From Dechloromonas hortensis (GTDB lineage: Bacteria > Pseudomonadota > Gammaproteobacteria > Burkholderiales > Rhodocyclaceae), in NCBI RefSeq assembly GCF_009469765.1, contig NZ_SSSQ01000006.1, forward strand, positions 173,264 to 237,263: 64,000 nt of DNA, read 5' to 3'. Shown here piece by piece: positions 53,495 to 63,892 of the stretch (positions are counted from its first letter, which is position 1; each line of letters opens with the position of its first letter). The translations under genes and the position numbers were made by a program. The notes beneath the pieces are model-generated. The model was not told the origin of the DNA. It searched no databases and worked only from the letters and a program-made list of their open reading frames with translations.

Positions 53495-54154
53495 TTAGTG
53501 CTTGTGCGCTCCATGGTCGTGACCGTCGGCTTTTTTGCTCTTGCCCGCCGGCATTTCAGGCACCTCGGCAGGCTTTGCTTCGTGGTCGTCATGCCCATGG
53601 TCGTGGCCCGCGACTCCGCCATGCGAGTGCCCGTCGCTCGCCGCCACCAGTTGCTCATAAGCGGGCGCCGATAACAAAGGCATCTTTTGCAGAAAGGCTG
53701 CCAGATCCCAAATGGCTTCGTCTTCCATGCCGCCCTTCGACCAGGCAGGCATGCCGGAAGCCTTGATGCCGTGCTTGATGATCCAGAAATCGCGGGCGGC
53801 ATCACGTGAAGGGGGTGATGTCGGCTTCTCCGACAGATTGGGTGGCGTGGGATAGAGCCCCTTGCGTATTTCCGAGTCGGGAGCCTCCGGCGACAAGTGG
53901 CAATTGACGCACATGGCCGCATAATTGCCCGCCCCGCGTCGGACCCGCTCGGGATCGGCAAGATCAGCCGGAACCTGGATGTCACCGGTGCGGCTGGCAA
54001 TGGCCCTTTCGCGGGCAAACGTCAGCGCCTGGTAGGTGAAGGAACTATGAGGGGTATCGGCCCCGACATCGACGATGCCGGCCATGACAACGACCCCGGC
54101 GGTTGCGGCGCCCAGTCCAACGGCTACCAAGGCGCCCAGAAGCATTTTGTTCAT
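53495..54154 (-). CDS. periplasmic cytochrome c with His-rich tail
   Basis: 219 residues. N-terminal signal or anchor helix (MNKMLLGALVAVGLGAATAG), then a single heme motif CVNCH in GAGNYAAMCVNCHLSPEAPD and GLYPTPPNLSEKP. FWIIKHGIKASGMPAWSKGG provides a Met-ligand candidate. The last 45 residues are a His-rich, probably metal-binding tail (DGHSHGGVAGHDHGHDDHE, KADGHDHGAHKH). It starts 29 bases after the multicopper oxidase stop, so it may pass electrons from that enzyme. The start is the ATG before the signal helix. Confidence 0.85.
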   Translation of the reverse strand: MNKMLLGALVAVGLGAATAGVVVMAGIVDVGADTPHSSFTYQALTFARERAIASRTGDIQVPADLADPERVRRGAGNYAAMCVNCHLSPEAPDSEIRKGLYPTPPNLSEKPTSPPSRDAARDFWIIKHGIKASGMPAWSKGGMEDEAIWDLAAFLQKMPLLSAPAYEQLVAASDGHSHGGVAGHDHGHDDHEAKPAEVPEMPAGKSKKADGHDHGAHKH

Positions 54155-54183
54155 GATGGATTTCCTTTGATTTTGGTGTGATT

Positions 54184-55593
54184 TCAGTGTTGACCGTGGC
54201 TGACAGGTTTCCTGACCACGACTTCCTGCGATTGCGGCTTTCCGGCCGGACGCATGGCGCCCTTGCCGGCATCGTGGCTGCGGGTTGCGGCAGCGATTGG
54301 CCCGGTCCATTCGTAGGCTTGTGTGCCCTTGGGTTGTTTGTACCAGCCGGGATCGCGGTAGTCGCCCGGTTTCTGGTCGCGACGGACTTTGAGTACAGAA
54401 AACATGCCGCCCATTTCGACGGCCCCATACGGTCCCTGGCCGGTCATCATCGGCAGGGTGTTGTCGGGGATGGGCATTTCCATCTCGCCCATGTCGGCCA
54501 TGCCGCGCTCGCCCATGACCATGTAGTCGGGGATAAGGTCAGTGATTTTCTTGACCACGTCCCGATGGTCGACGCCGATCATGGTCGGCACGTCGTGCCC
54601 CATGGCGTTCATGGTGTGATGGCTCTTGTGGCAGTGAAAAGCCCAATCGCCTTCTTCGTCAGCAAGAAAATCGATCTGCCGCATCTGGCCGACCGCCACG
54701 TCGGTGGTCACCTCGGGCCAGCGCGAACCGATCGGCGTCGGACCGCCATCGGTGCCGCTGACGACGAATTCATGTCCGTGCAGGTGCATGGGATGGTTGG
54801 TCATGGTCAGGTTGCCGATACGGATGCGGACCTTGTCACCCTTGCGGACGTTGAGCGAATCGATCCCCGGAAAGGAGCGGCTGTTCCAGGTCCAGAGGTT
54901 GAAATCAAGCATCGTGTTGACCTTGGGCGTGTAACTGCCCGGATCGATGTCGTAGGCGTTCAGCAGGAAGCAGAAATCACGGTCGACGGGCTCGATAAGC
55001 GGGTGGCGGTCTTTCGGATGGGTCACCCAGAACCCCATCATGCCCATCGCCATCTGCGTCATCTCGTCGGCGTGCGGGTGATACATGAAAGTGCCGGGGC
55101 GACGCGCGACGAACTCGTAGACAAAGGTTTTGCCGACCGGAATCTGCTTCTGATTGAGCCCGCCGACGCCGTCCATGCCGCTGGGCAGGCGCTGGCCGTG
55201 CCAGTGAATGGTCGTGTGTTCCGGCAGCCGGTTGGTCACAAAAATGCGCACCCGGTCGCCCTCGACCACCTCGATGGTCGGCCCGGGGCTTTGCCCGTTG
55301 TAGCCCCAGAGGTGGGCCTTCATGCCGGGCGCTATTTCGCGGACAACCGGTTCTGCGACCAAATGGAACTCCTTGACGCCGTCGTTCATGCGCCAAGGCA
55401 GGGTCCAGCCGTTTAGGGTGACGACCGGATTATAGGGGCGGCCGTTGGGCGGAGTCAGTGGAGAGGCCGTGTCCGGGTTGTCCTTGGAGACCAGTTCGGG
55501 CAAGGCGGCAAGCGCGACGGAACTGACGGATGCAGCAGCCACGGCTCCGCCGGCCATGCCAAGGTTTCTGAAAAATTCGCGACGTGTGCTCAT
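54184..55593 (-). CDS. multicopper oxidase (CopA/CueO-like)
   Basis: 469 residues exported by the Tat system: TRREFFRNLGMAGGAVAAAS at the N-terminus. All four copper motifs are present: TTIHWHGQRLPSGMDGVGG, MYHPHADEMTQMAMGMMG, NHPMHLHGHEF and HCHKSHHTMNAMGHDVP with the type-1 ligands Cys and His. Likely oxidises Cu(I) to less toxic Cu(II) in the periplasm. It is shorter than CopA and lacks its Met-rich repeat; the closest type is the copper oxidase of Cupriavidus-like clusters. It lies between the cytochrome c gene and the TolC-like gene. Confidence 0.93.
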   Translation of the reverse strand: MSTRREFFRNLGMAGGAVAAASVSSVALAALPELVSKDNPDTASPLTPPNGRPYNPVVTLNGWTLPWRMNDGVKEFHLVAEPVVREIAPGMKAHLWGYNGQSPGPTIEVVEGDRVRIFVTNRLPEHTTIHWHGQRLPSGMDGVGGLNQKQIPVGKTFVYEFVARRPGTFMYHPHADEMTQMAMGMMGFWVTHPKDRHPLIEPVDRDFCFLLNAYDIDPGSYTPKVNTMLDFNLWTWNSRSFPGIDSLNVRKGDKVRIRIGNLTMTNHPMHLHGHEFVVSGTDGGPTPIGSRWPEVTTDVAVGQMRQIDFLADEEGDWAFHCHKSHHTMNAMGHDVPTMIGVDHRDVVKKITDLIPDYMVMGERGMADMGEMEMPIPDNTLPMMTGQGPYGAVEMGGMFSVLKVRRDQKPGDYRDPGWYKQPKGTQAYEWTGPIAAATRSHDAGKGAMRPAGKPQSQEVVVRKPVSHGQH

Positions 55594-55606
55594 GGTGGAT
55601 CTCCCC

Positions 55607-57046
55607 TTAATGGTCGGCGCGGCCGGTGGCCGCAATGGTGGCTCGGGCCGATGCGTTCAACGACGGCTTGCCGATCATCGCCATCTCCAGATCGCCGCGA
55701 GCAATCCAGAAATCGCGCAAGGTTTCGATATAGCTGTTAACGCTGCCGATCTGCGTTCGGGCATCCGCGAGCAGATCGAAAACACCAATCAACATGCCGT
55801 TGTAGCGGAGCATGTTCTCCTCAGAAATCCGCTTGCTAAGGGGAACCACCTCGTCGCGGAAATGACGGGCGATGTCGTAATTGGTCCGGTAGGCGTGATA
55901 AGCCTCACGAACCTCCGAGCGGGCATTGATTGCCGACTCGCCGGCACGCTCCACCGCCTGCATGTAAATCGATTCAGCCTTGGCTACCTTGGACCTCCCC
56001 CAATCGAAAATTGGCAACTCGAAGCTGATTTCGTAGCCTTTCTTGTAACCGCTGTCGCGTGCGCCTTCAAGCACCCTGGCCGGGCCGACTTCGAGGACGT
56101 TGATGAAGCGGGTTGCCTTGGACAGGCCAAGATTCTTCGCCAGCGCCTCGGTTTCGAGGCGGATTGCCTGCAGATCGAGGCGCTGATCGAGCGCCGCTTG
56201 TTCGACCCCCGGCAACTCGTCGACCGTCTTGGGCAAATCGGGAAGTCGTTCGGGCAAGCGAATGGCGTTGCGATCAGGCAGGCCCAGGATGCGAGCAAGG
56301 CGTTCGCGAGCCGCGATTGCCGACTGTTCCGATCTGGCCAGGTTCAAGGCGGCATCGGCATAGAAGGCCTGCTCGCGTGCCTGGCGTAGTTTGCTGAAAT
56401 TGCCCACCTGCGCCATGCGCCGTGCCAGTTCGGCGCCTGCCTCGGCTGCCTGCCTGATTTTGCGTAGATACCGCACGGACTCTTCGGCGGCCAGCGCCGT
56501 GTAATAAGCTTGGCGAGTCTCGGCGGCCAGGCGGGCTACATCGACCACTGCCAGTTGCTGCGTCTGGGCGAATTTGCGTTTCTCCACCTCAACCGCCAGC
56601 GGCATGGTGATCAGGGCGAAGATGTTGAAAGTCAGCGCTTGTTCGATCTTGAACTCCCGGATACCGTTCTCCGGCTTGCTGGCACGCAGCATCGAGAAAT
56701 GGGGATTGGGCAAGCGCCCGGCCTGCACCAGTTCGGCCTCGCTGATGCCCAGATCGAAAAACGCCGCCTGCAAGCCGCGATTGTTGTAGAGCGCAAGCTG
56801 GATTGCGTCATCCGCCATTAGCGGCTTGGCGAGCAGTTCGCCGACACGGGTTTGCAATGTCGTGCGTTCCGCATCGCTGCGCGCCCATTTGACGTCCTTG
56901 TCCAAACGCTCGCGGGTCGTTTGCTCGACATGGCCGAATCCGCCGTCGTCCGAAAACGTGGCGCAACCGGCCAAACCGAGAATGCCGACGGTGGCGACAA
57001 GAAGTTTTCCGCGACGCATCGGCAAAAAAGAGCGAGCGGAGGTCAT
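55607..57046 (-). CDS. TolC-family outer-membrane lipoprotein
   Basis: 479 residues. Signal peptide GKLLVATVGILGLAGCATFS with lipobox LAGC shows lipidation; it is a second outer-membrane factor, of the CusC/NodT type. Two TolC repeats are seen (NNRGLQAAFFDLGISEAELV, GRLPNPHFSMLRASKP; later EVREAYHAYRTNYDIARHFR). It lies upstream of the multicopper oxidase gene, away from the pump genes, so it may export copper with another pump or act as part of a copper-oxidase module. It overlaps the next gene by 4 bases. An ATG nine codons later would also keep the signal peptide. Confidence 0.87.
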   Translation of the reverse strand: MTSARSFLPMRRGKLLVATVGILGLAGCATFSDDGGFGHVEQTTRERLDKDVKWARSDAERTTLQTRVGELLAKPLMADDAIQLALYNNRGLQAAFFDLGISEAELVQAGRLPNPHFSMLRASKPENGIREFKIEQALTFNIFALITMPLAVEVEKRKFAQTQQLAVVDVARLAAETRQAYYTALAAEESVRYLRKIRQAAEAGAELARRMAQVGNFSKLRQAREQAFYADAALNLARSEQSAIAARERLARILGLPDRNAIRLPERLPDLPKTVDELPGVEQAALDQRLDLQAIRLETEALAKNLGLSKATRFINVLEVGPARVLEGARDSGYKKGYEISFELPIFDWGRSKVAKAESIYMQAVERAGESAINARSEVREAYHAYRTNYDIARHFRDEVVPLSKRISEENMLRYNGMLIGVFDLLADARTQIGSVNSYIETLRDFWIARGDLEMAMIGKPSLNASARATIAATGRADH

Positions 57047-57327
57047 GGCTTGTCTCCGTTCGCCTGCGGGATGCGTTCTGCGGGTTTTTCGTGCTCATGG
57101 ACGGGCTGTCCAGTCGCCGGGCCGGTTTCAAGATGCCCCATGTGTCCACGCAGGCGGCCCATCTCGCCATTGACTTGTCGCCAGTCATGCAGTGGCTCAT
57201 CCTGGATAGGTTTGTAATCCGCGAAAGCCGATTGGTAGGATGTTTCGGGTATCGGTTCCTTGGGCGAGTGGGAATCGGCCCAGGCGGGTGTCGCGGCGAG
57301 CGCGACCGTTAATGCCATGATTTTCAT
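57043..57327 (-). CDS. small periplasmic protein
   Basis: 94 residues, unrecognised. Short signal peptide (MKIMALTVALAATPAWADSH), then SPKEPIPETSYQSAFADYKP, then MGRLRGHMGHLETGPATG, His-containing and Pro-rich. It overlaps the TolC-like gene by 4 bases (ATGA) and is the first gene of the leftward unit 57043-54184-53495. The copper box lies 85 bases upstream. Probably a small copper-binding or envelope protein. Confidence 0.7.
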   Translation of the reverse strand: MKIMALTVALAATPAWADSHSPKEPIPETSYQSAFADYKPIQDEPLHDWRQVNGEMGRLRGHMGHLETGPATGQPVHEHEKPAERIPQANGDKP

Positions 57328-57412
57328 GATGCCTCCATTGGGAATATGCGGAGTCTTTTGCTCCGATGATTGACATCATGCTTTCGCCAAACCAACATCT
57401 TGCTGACTTGCG

Positions 57413-57430
57413 GATTACATTTCCGTAATC
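57413..57430. promoter_or_regulatory. copper-regulator box in the copRS divergent region
   Basis: GATTACATTTCCGTAATC, a near-perfect palindrome (GATTAC/GTAATC), 67 bases before copR and 85 before the divergent small periplasmic gene. Similar boxes at 53468 and partly at 45066. Confidence 0.7.
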
Positions 57431-57497
57431 TAGGCGTTTGGCCTTTAAAAGCGAAGGAGAATGCGCCATCAATAGCCAATGAATGGCGGAGAGAGCG

Positions 57498-58175
57498 ATG
57501 AAAATTCTTGTGGTGGAAGACGAAACCAAAACCGGCACCTACCTCAAGCAGGGCTTGGTTGAGGCGGGTTTCGTCGTGGATTTGGCCGTCAACGGCCTCG
57601 ACGGGCTGCATTTGGCGCTGACAGAGGCCTATGATCTGGCGGTCCTCGACGTCATGCTCCCGGGTATCGACGGCTGGCAGGTGTTGCAAGGCATTCGCCG
57701 GGCCGGCAAGGAAATGCCGGTGCTGTTTCTGACGGCACGCGACCAGGTGGAAGATCGGGTCAAAGGATTTGAACTGGGTGCCGATGATTATCTGGTCAAG
57801 CCCTTTGCGTTTTCTGAGCTGTTGGCTCGCGTCAGATCTCTTTTGCGTCGTGGCGGAAAAGCCAAGGAATCCGAGTTTCTGCGCGCAGCCGACCTCGAAC
57901 TCGACTTGCTGCGCCGCCGCGTCAATCGGGCCGGGAAACGGATTGACCTGACCGCCAAGGAGTTTGCCTTGCTCGAACTGTTGCTGCGCCGTCAGGGTGA
58001 GGTGTTGCCACGCTCATTGATAGCCTCTCAGGTCTGGGACATGAATTTCGACAGCGACACGAACGTCATCGAGGTCGCGATCAAGCGCCTGCGGGTCAAG
58101 ATTGACGACGGGTTCGAACCCAAGTTGATTCGTACGGTGCGTGGCATGGGTTATGTTCTGGAGATCACCGATTGA
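57498..58175 (+). CDS. cusR: copper-responsive response regulator (CusR/CopR type)
   Basis: 225 residues from the ATG at 57498 ([20 protein letters not shown]). OmpR-family receiver: acidic pair, phospho-acceptor Asp in [18 protein letters not shown] and Lys in [15 protein letters not shown]; then a winged helix with [17 protein letters not shown] and [12 protein letters not shown]. The EAGF...GLDGL and [18 protein letters not shown] signatures are those of CusR/CopR. It activates the copper genes from GATTACAT boxes. The sensor gene overlaps its stop. Confidence 0.93.
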   Translation: MKILVVEDETKTGTYLKQGLVEAGFVVDLAVNGLDGLHLALTEAYDLAVLDVMLPGIDGWQVLQGIRRAGKEMPVLFLTARDQVEDRVKGFELGADDYLVKPFAFSELLARVRSLLRRGGKAKESEFLRAADLELDLLRRRVNRAGKRIDLTAKEFALLELLLRRQGEVLPRSLIASQVWDMNFDSDTNVIEVAIKRLRVKIDDGFEPKLIRTVRGMGYVLEITD

Positions 58176-59575
58176 CACCGACTCGCGGCCCCTCACTGAC
58201 GCTTCGCCTGACCCTGCTGTTCGCGCTGGCCTCGGCCTTTGTGCTGTTCCTGCTTGGCCTGCTTATTGGCAATGCGGTTGAACGCCACTTCGAAGAGCAG
58301 GATTTGGATGTGTTGAATGGAAAAATGCAGTTGGCGAGGCATATCCTTGAACGAGATCCGGGTAGTCAGCCGAAGGAAACGCTGACCCAGCAATTGGACG
58401 ATGCGCTGACGGGGCACCACGGGTTGATCGTTGCTGTCTATGACCAGAATGGCAAAACGCTGTATGCCAACGAATCCATGGTCTTTCCGCAGGATCTACT
58501 AAGTATTGGCGCGACACCAAAGCGCGAGCAACCCGTCAAATGGAACAGCAACGACGACCAGCCATGGCGTGGAATTTCCTCGATGGTCAAGCTTGGCACC
58601 AATGGCGGTGGTAGTTACACCGTGGCAATTGCCACAGAAATCACCCATCACGAGCACTTCATGACATCTTTCCGCCAGACCTTGTGGGGGTTCATGAGCA
58701 TGGCAACCCTGGCGATGGGATTTCTCGGCTGGTTTGTCGTCCGGCGCGGCCTATTGCCGTTGCTGGCCATTAAGCGCCAAGCTGCCGAGATTACTGCCAA
58801 TCGCCTGCATACCCGCTTGCCGGTCGAAGCTATCCCACGCGAATTGGCTGATCTGGCCGACACCCTGAATGGCATGCTTTCGCGCTTGGAGGAGTCCTTT
58901 CAGCGTCTGTCTGATTTTTCATCGGACTTGGCCCATGAGTTGCGAACGCCGGTCAGCAATCTGTTGACCCAGACCCAGGTCACGCTCTCGAAAGCACGCT
59001 CGGCGGACGACTATAGGGACATCCTGGCGTCGAATGCGGAAGAGTTCGAGCGCCTGTCGCGTACCATTTCCGACATGCTCTTTCTGGCCAAGGCCGACAA
59101 CAACCAGATCATCCCGAACCAGGAGCCGATCAATCTCGCCGAGGAAATCGGCGATTTGCTGGAGTATTACGACGTGCTTGCCGAAGAGAAGTCGGTTGCC
59201 TTGTCACTCTCTGGTGGCGGCCAAATCGTCGGCGACAGATTGATGCTGCGCCGCGCTGTCAGCAATCTGCTATCCAATGCGCTGCGACATACACCGAACG
59301 AGGGCAAGGTTACCGTTCGAGTCGAAAAAAACAGTGAAGGTAGGATTCTGGTCTCCGTCGAGAACACAGGGAGCGACATCCCGGCCGAACATTTGCCTCG
59401 CCTGTTCGATCGTTTCTACCGTGTCGACAGTTCGCGCCTGCGCACGACAGAAAATTCAGGCCTAGGGCTCGCGATAACCCAATCTATTGTGTTCGCTCAC
59501 GGCGGGGATGTGGGCGTCAATTCGGAAGGTGGAAAAACGCGCTTCACACTCTCATTGCCCTGTATTCATCAGTAA
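58172..59575 (+). CDS. cusS: copper/silver sensor histidine kinase (CusS/CopS type)
   Basis: 467 residues starting with TTG in a TTGA overlap with the cusR stop. Membrane helices near 12-31 ([20 protein letters not shown]) and 175-195 frame a periplasmic metal-sensor domain. Then HAMP (about 195-245), HisKA with [19 protein letters not shown] (phospho-His near 260) and ATPase motifs [11 protein letters not shown] and [18 protein letters not shown]. The family pattern agrees with CusS/CopS. It lies before the recombinase gene, at the right end of the cargo. Confidence 0.93.
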   Translation: MTPTRGPSLTLRLTLLFALASAFVLFLLGLLIGNAVERHFEEQDLDVLNGKMQLARHILERDPGSQPKETLTQQLDDALTGHHGLIVAVYDQNGKTLYANESMVFPQDLLSIGATPKREQPVKWNSNDDQPWRGISSMVKLGTNGGGSYTVAIATEITHHEHFMTSFRQTLWGFMSMATLAMGFLGWFVVRRGLLPLLAIKRQAAEITANRLHTRLPVEAIPRELADLADTLNGMLSRLEESFQRLSDFSSDLAHELRTPVSNLLTQTQVTLSKARSADDYRDILASNAEEFERLSRTISDMLFLAKADNNQIIPNQEPINLAEEIGDLLEYYDVLAEEKSVALSLSGGGQIVGDRLMLRRAVSNLLSNALRHTPNEGKVTVRVEKNSEGRILVSVENTGSDIPAEHLPRLFDRFYRVDSSRLRTTENSGLGLAITQSIVFAHGGDVGVNSEGGKTRFTLSLPCIHQ

Positions 59576-59600
59576 TCTTGGGTGCTCTGAAAAGACGACG

Positions 59601-60881
59601 ATGAGCCAGGTTGATCTCTACCTCGATGCTGCCGAGCGGACCAACACCCGGCGTAGTTATGCCTCGGCTATCCGCCATTTCGAGATCGAGTGGCGCGGTC
59701 TGCTGCCGGCAACAATAGATTCGATCGCCCGGTATTTGGCCACGCATGCCGAATCCTTATCCCTGAACACGCTCAAGCATCGCCTAGCTGCCTTGTCGCG
59801 CTGGCACCAGGAACACGGTTTTCCCGACCCGACCAAGGCCGCTAAAATCCGCCAGGTCCTCAAAGGAATCCGGGCCATGCACCCGGCCCAGGAGAAGCGC
59901 GCCAAGCCGTTGGAACTGGATATCCTGCAACAGACCTGCGACTGGCTGGTGCAGGCAACGGCTGCCGCCGTTGTCCGGGGCGATGCCGGCAGCGCGCTAC
60001 GACATACCCGTGACCGCGCCCTGGCGCTGCTCGGATTCTGGCGGGGATTCCGATCCGATGAATTGGCCAGTCTGTGTATCGAGTTCATCGAGATCAAACC
60101 CGGCGAAGGCATGACCTGTTATCTCCCGCGAAGCAAAGGGGATCGCCAACTGGAAGGACGAAAGTTTTCCTGCCCGGCGTTGTCCCGGCTTTGCCCCGTG
60201 GAGGCGGTCGAGGATTGGCTGGCCTTGTCCAAACTCAAGGAAGGTCCGCTCTTTCGCAAAATTGACCGCTGGGGTCATCTCTCAGAAACCGGGCTTCTCC
60301 CAGGAAGCATCATTCCCATGCTTCGCCAATTCCTTGCGCAAGCAGGGATCGCCGATGCCGAAGCGTTCAGCAGCCACTCCCTACGCCGGGGATTTGCCCA
60401 GTGGGCAGGTTCGAGCGGGTGGGATATCCGGGAGTTGATGACCTATGTCGGCTGGCGCGACATTAAAGCCGCAATGCGCTATCTGGACGGGATTGATGTT
60501 GGTCTCAAGGCACGCTTCGAGCAGGGTTTGGATCGTGCTTTGCCGGCTCCGGCAAAGCCGATGCCGCAACTGCCAGCCATTCCTGAAGTGGCACAGACGA
60601 TCATCGAAGTATCGATCCAGCTATCTTCGTTCAACGGCAGCCGCCGGAAAGAAGCCAGTGCGTTACGCGACATGCTGGATACCGGTCTCGCCCGTTTTCA
60701 GGCGCAACAAGTCGACAGCGATCGCGGCCTATATCAGCTATCCGTCCCGACCCCCTCGGCCGATATCCTAGACGATCATCTCTACGCTTTGCTGGATGAA
60801 CTCCACCGCATTGCCGATGCGAAGGAATGTTTTCTGGAGGCAGTTTGCCGCGATCCATCAAGCGGTAAGCATTGGGATTGA
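59601..60881 (+). CDS. tyrosine recombinase (site-specific integrase)
   Basis: 426 residues. The N-terminal SAM-like domain (DLYLDAAERTNTRRSYASAI) precedes the catalytic domain with Arg151 in FWRGFRSDEL, His259 and Arg262 in SSHSLRRGFAQWAG, and Tyr294 in KAAMRYLDG after YVGWRD. All tyrosine-recombinase residues are thus placed, but the GH-box His is Trp. About 130 residues follow the Tyr, an unusually long extension. It starts 25 bases after cusS and ends 6 bases before tnpA. It probably resolves transposition cointegrates, like TnpI or TnpS of other Tn3-family elements. Confidence 0.9.
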   Translation: MSQVDLYLDAAERTNTRRSYASAIRHFEIEWRGLLPATIDSIARYLATHAESLSLNTLKHRLAALSRWHQEHGFPDPTKAAKIRQVLKGIRAMHPAQEKRAKPLELDILQQTCDWLVQATAAAVVRGDAGSALRHTRDRALALLGFWRGFRSDELASLCIEFIEIKPGEGMTCYLPRSKGDRQLEGRKFSCPALSRLCPVEAVEDWLALSKLKEGPLFRKIDRWGHLSETGLLPGSIIPMLRQFLAQAGIADAEAFSSHSLRRGFAQWAGSSGWDIRELMTYVGWRDIKAAMRYLDGIDVGLKARFEQGLDRALPAPAKPMPQLPAIPEVAQTIIEVSIQLSSFNGSRRKEASALRDMLDTGLARFQAQQVDSDRGLYQLSVPTPSADILDDHLYALLDELHRIADAKECFLEAVCRDPSSGKHWD

Positions 60882-60887
60882 TCCAGC

Positions 60888-63884
60888 ATGACCCAACTTC
60901 ATGAGACCGCGTATCCCCGCTTGAAAGCGGACCCTTCCGCGCAGGATCTTGAAGAAGTCTACACCCTGACGCCGGATGAAATCGCCTTCATTGACCAGTC
61001 CGTCAAACGACCGACGGCACGCACGGTGGCTTTTCTCTACCTGAAGCTTTTTCAGCGACTGGGCTACTTCATCCGTATCAAGGATGTGCCGACCGCCATC
61101 CGGCAGCACATTGTGGCCCAAACGGGATTTGCACGTCCCCCGAGGCTCGACGAGTTGTTGCAATTCGACCGCTCAACCGGCCGCGAGCGGATGGTCGAAT
61201 CGTTACGCCGCTTCCTGGATGTCCGCCCGCTAAATCCGGAGGGTCGTGCCTGGCTCCAGCACATTGCCGAGACGGCCGCCGACAATCGTCATGTCGTGGC
61301 CGACATCATCAACGTGATGCTGGAGGAACTGGTCCATCACCGCTATGAGTTGCCCGGTTTCACGGTTTTGGATCGATTGGCGATCCAGGCCCGCGAAAAG
61401 ATTCACGAGGTGCATTTCGCGGGTATCGCCAACAAACTTGATACCAAGGTCAAGGAACGGATCGACAGCCTGTTCAAGGTCAGCAAGGATGAATCCAGCA
61501 CGACCTGGAACATGCTCAAGCGGGAACCGAAGAAACCAACCAATAAGGAAACCCGCTCCTACCTCCAGCACATCCGGCGCTTGCAATTGCTGGTTGAACA
61601 ATTGCCCCAACCAGACATTCCCGTCCCCAAACTCAAGCAATATCGCTATATCGCTCGCTCCCTGAATGCCAGCGAAATGGCGGAACTGAAACCGCAGAAG
61701 CGTTACGCATTGGCGGTCATTTATATCCGCTCACAGTTTGCCCAGACGCTCGACGATGCAGCCGATCTGTTCGTCCGCATGCTCCAGAACCTGGACAATC
61801 AGGCACGTACCAAGTTGGGTGAGTACCAGCAAGAACACTTGCAGCGAACAGATCGTCTGATCGGGCAGTTGAAGGAGGTGTTGCTGGCATATCAGATCAA
61901 CGGAACCGACCATCAGCGCGTGGAAGCCATCGGCTCCAGTCTGATCGCCGACGTCGATGACTTGGTGGCCATCTGCGATGAACACATGGCCTATGCCGGT
62001 CGCAATTATCTGCCGTTCCTCATCCACCCCTACAAGGCAGTGCGCGCCCAATTACTCAACTGCATCGAAATCATCAATCCGCAGAGCAGCAGCGAGGACG
62101 ATACCTTGATCCGGATGATGAAGGCGTTGCAGGCACTGCGCAGTTCACGTCACGAGATCGTGCCGATTTCGCTGGTCGGACTGGAACCAGAGCGCGATCT
62201 CCAGTGGTTGCCCGCCGCATGGCGAAAACTGGTCGTTACTGAACGTGCCGACGGACGAATCGCCACCATCAATCGCCGCTACTTTGAACTGGCAGTCATG
62301 TACGCCATCCGCGACGAATTGAAATCAGGCGACCTTTTCATCCAACATGGTGAGCGCTACGACGATTATCGCGAACAGTTGGTTGACGATGAAACCCTGA
62401 ATCGTGAACTGGCCGACTATGGCCAGGTAACGGGCGTTGAAACCGATCCCAAGACCTTTACCCAGGCATTGAAATCCGTCTTGCTGGAAACAGCCGAAGC
62501 CGTTGATGCCGAGTTCCCGGAAAATGCCTACGCCGAGATTGTCGATGGTCGGTTGATCCTGAAAAAACCACCGGCGAGCGAATTGCCGCCCGGCATCCGC
62601 CAGATTGATCATCTGATTACCGAGCACATGGAGAACGTCAGCATTGTCGATGTGCTAATCGATACCGAGCGCTGGCTGCAAATGCATAAGCTGTTCCGAC
62701 CCATGATGGGAACCGAAAGCCGGATCGAGGAATTGCGCCCACGGGTGATCAGCACCTTGTTCTGTTACGGCTGCAACCTCGGTCCGACCCAGACGGCGCG
62801 GTCGATTCGCGGAATGAGCCGCAAACAAGTTGCCTGGCTCAATATCAAATACATGACCGAAGAGTCGCTGGAACAAGCCATCGTCAAGGTGATCAATGCC
62901 TACAACAAGTTCGAATTGCCCGGATACTGGGGTTCGGGAAAACATGCCTCAGCCGATGGCACGAAATGGAATCTCTACGAGCAGAACCTGATTTCCGAGC
63001 ACCACATTCGCTATGGTGGCTATGGCGGCATCGGTTATTACCACGTTTCCGACAAGTTTATCGCCTTGTTCAGTCACTTCATTTCCTGCGGCACTTACGA
63101 AGGGACGCACATCCTCGACGGACTGATGTCCAATACCTCGGATATCCGACCGGACACCATCCATGGCGATACGCAGGCCCAGAGCTATACGGTCTTCGCT
63201 TTGTCGCATCTGCTTGGAATCAAGCTGATGCCCCGGATACGGGGCATCAAGGATCTGGTGTTCCATCGCCCGGATAGTGACAAGAAATTTGCACACATCG
63301 AGGGCCTATTCACGGACGACATCAACTGGCAGCTAATTGAAACCCATTTGCCGGACATGTTGCGCGTGGCTATTTCCATCAAGCTCGGAAAAATCTCGGC
63401 TTCAGCCATCCTGCGTCGTCTGGGCACCTACAGCCGCAAGAACAAACTGTATTTCGCCTTCAAGGAACTGGGCAAGGTGGTTCGAACCATGTTCTTGCTG
63501 AAATACGTCGGCGACGTTGAATTACGCCGGCTCATTAACGCCGAAACCAACAAGTCGGAACAGTTTAATGGCTTCGCCAAGAAAATATTCTTTGGCGGAG
63601 AAGGGGAGATCGCCGAGAACTTGCGCCATGAACAACGCAAGGTGATCAAGTACAACCATCTCGTTGCCAACATGGTCATCCTGCACAACGTGGTGGGAAT
63701 GAGCCGGGTGTTGAAGCAGCTACAGGCCGAGGGCGTGCTAATCAATCAGGAAATACTGGCTGGGTTGGCGCCATATCGCTTGGAACACATAAATCGTTTT
63801 GGTGACTATGTTCTGGATTTCCGGCGGAAGGTTGCGGTGTTGGCGGACGGTTTTCGGATTCTCGACGATAAATCAGAGGCTTAA
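60888..63884 (+). CDS. tnpA: Tn3-family transposase
   Basis: 998 residues, full length. The N-terminal DNA-binding part (DUF4158 type) is followed by helical regions and the DDE catalytic domain: Asp near 690 in [14 protein letters not shown], Asp near 761 in [13 protein letters not shown] and Glu near 890 in [13 protein letters not shown]. Typical family blocks [25 protein letters not shown] and [16 protein letters not shown] are present. It lies nine bases inside the right inverted repeat. It cuts and joins the ends to make a cointegrate by replicative transposition. No frameshift is seen. Confidence 0.97.
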   Translation: MTQLHETAYPRLKADPSAQDLEEVYTLTPDEIAFIDQSVKRPTARTVAFLYLKLFQRLGYFIRIKDVPTAIRQHIVAQTGFARPPRLDELLQFDRSTGRERMVESLRRFLDVRPLNPEGRAWLQHIAETAADNRHVVADIINVMLEELVHHRYELPGFTVLDRLAIQAREKIHEVHFAGIANKLDTKVKERIDSLFKVSKDESSTTWNMLKREPKKPTNKETRSYLQHIRRLQLLVEQLPQPDIPVPKLKQYRYIARSLNASEMAELKPQKRYALAVIYIRSQFAQTLDDAADLFVRMLQNLDNQARTKLGEYQQEHLQRTDRLIGQLKEVLLAYQINGTDHQRVEAIGSSLIADVDDLVAICDEHMAYAGRNYLPFLIHPYKAVRAQLLNCIEIINPQSSSEDDTLIRMMKALQALRSSRHEIVPISLVGLEPERDLQWLPAAWRKLVVTERADGRIATINRRYFELAVMYAIRDELKSGDLFIQHGERYDDYREQLVDDETLNRELADYGQVTGVETDPKTFTQALKSVLLETAEAVDAEFPENAYAEIVDGRLILKKPPASELPPGIRQIDHLITEHMENVSIVDVLIDTERWLQMHKLFRPMMGTESRIEELRPRVISTLFCYGCNLGPTQTARSIRGMSRKQVAWLNIKYMTEESLEQAIVKVINAYNKFELPGYWGSGKHASADGTKWNLYEQNLISEHHIRYGGYGGIGYYHVSDKFIALFSHFISCGTYEGTHILDGLMSNTSDIRPDTIHGDTQAQSYTVFALSHLLGIKLMPRIRGIKDLVFHRPDSDKKFAHIEGLFTDDINWQLIETHLPDMLRVAISIKLGKISASAILRRLGTYSRKNKLYFAFKELGKVVRTMFLLKYVGDVELRRLINAETNKSEQFNGFAKKIFFGGEGEIAENLRHEQRKVIKYNHLVANMVILHNVVGMSRVLKQLQAEGVLINQEILAGLAPYRLEHINRFGDYVLDFRRKVAVLADGFRILDDKSEA

Positions 63885-63892
63885 AGCAGAAA

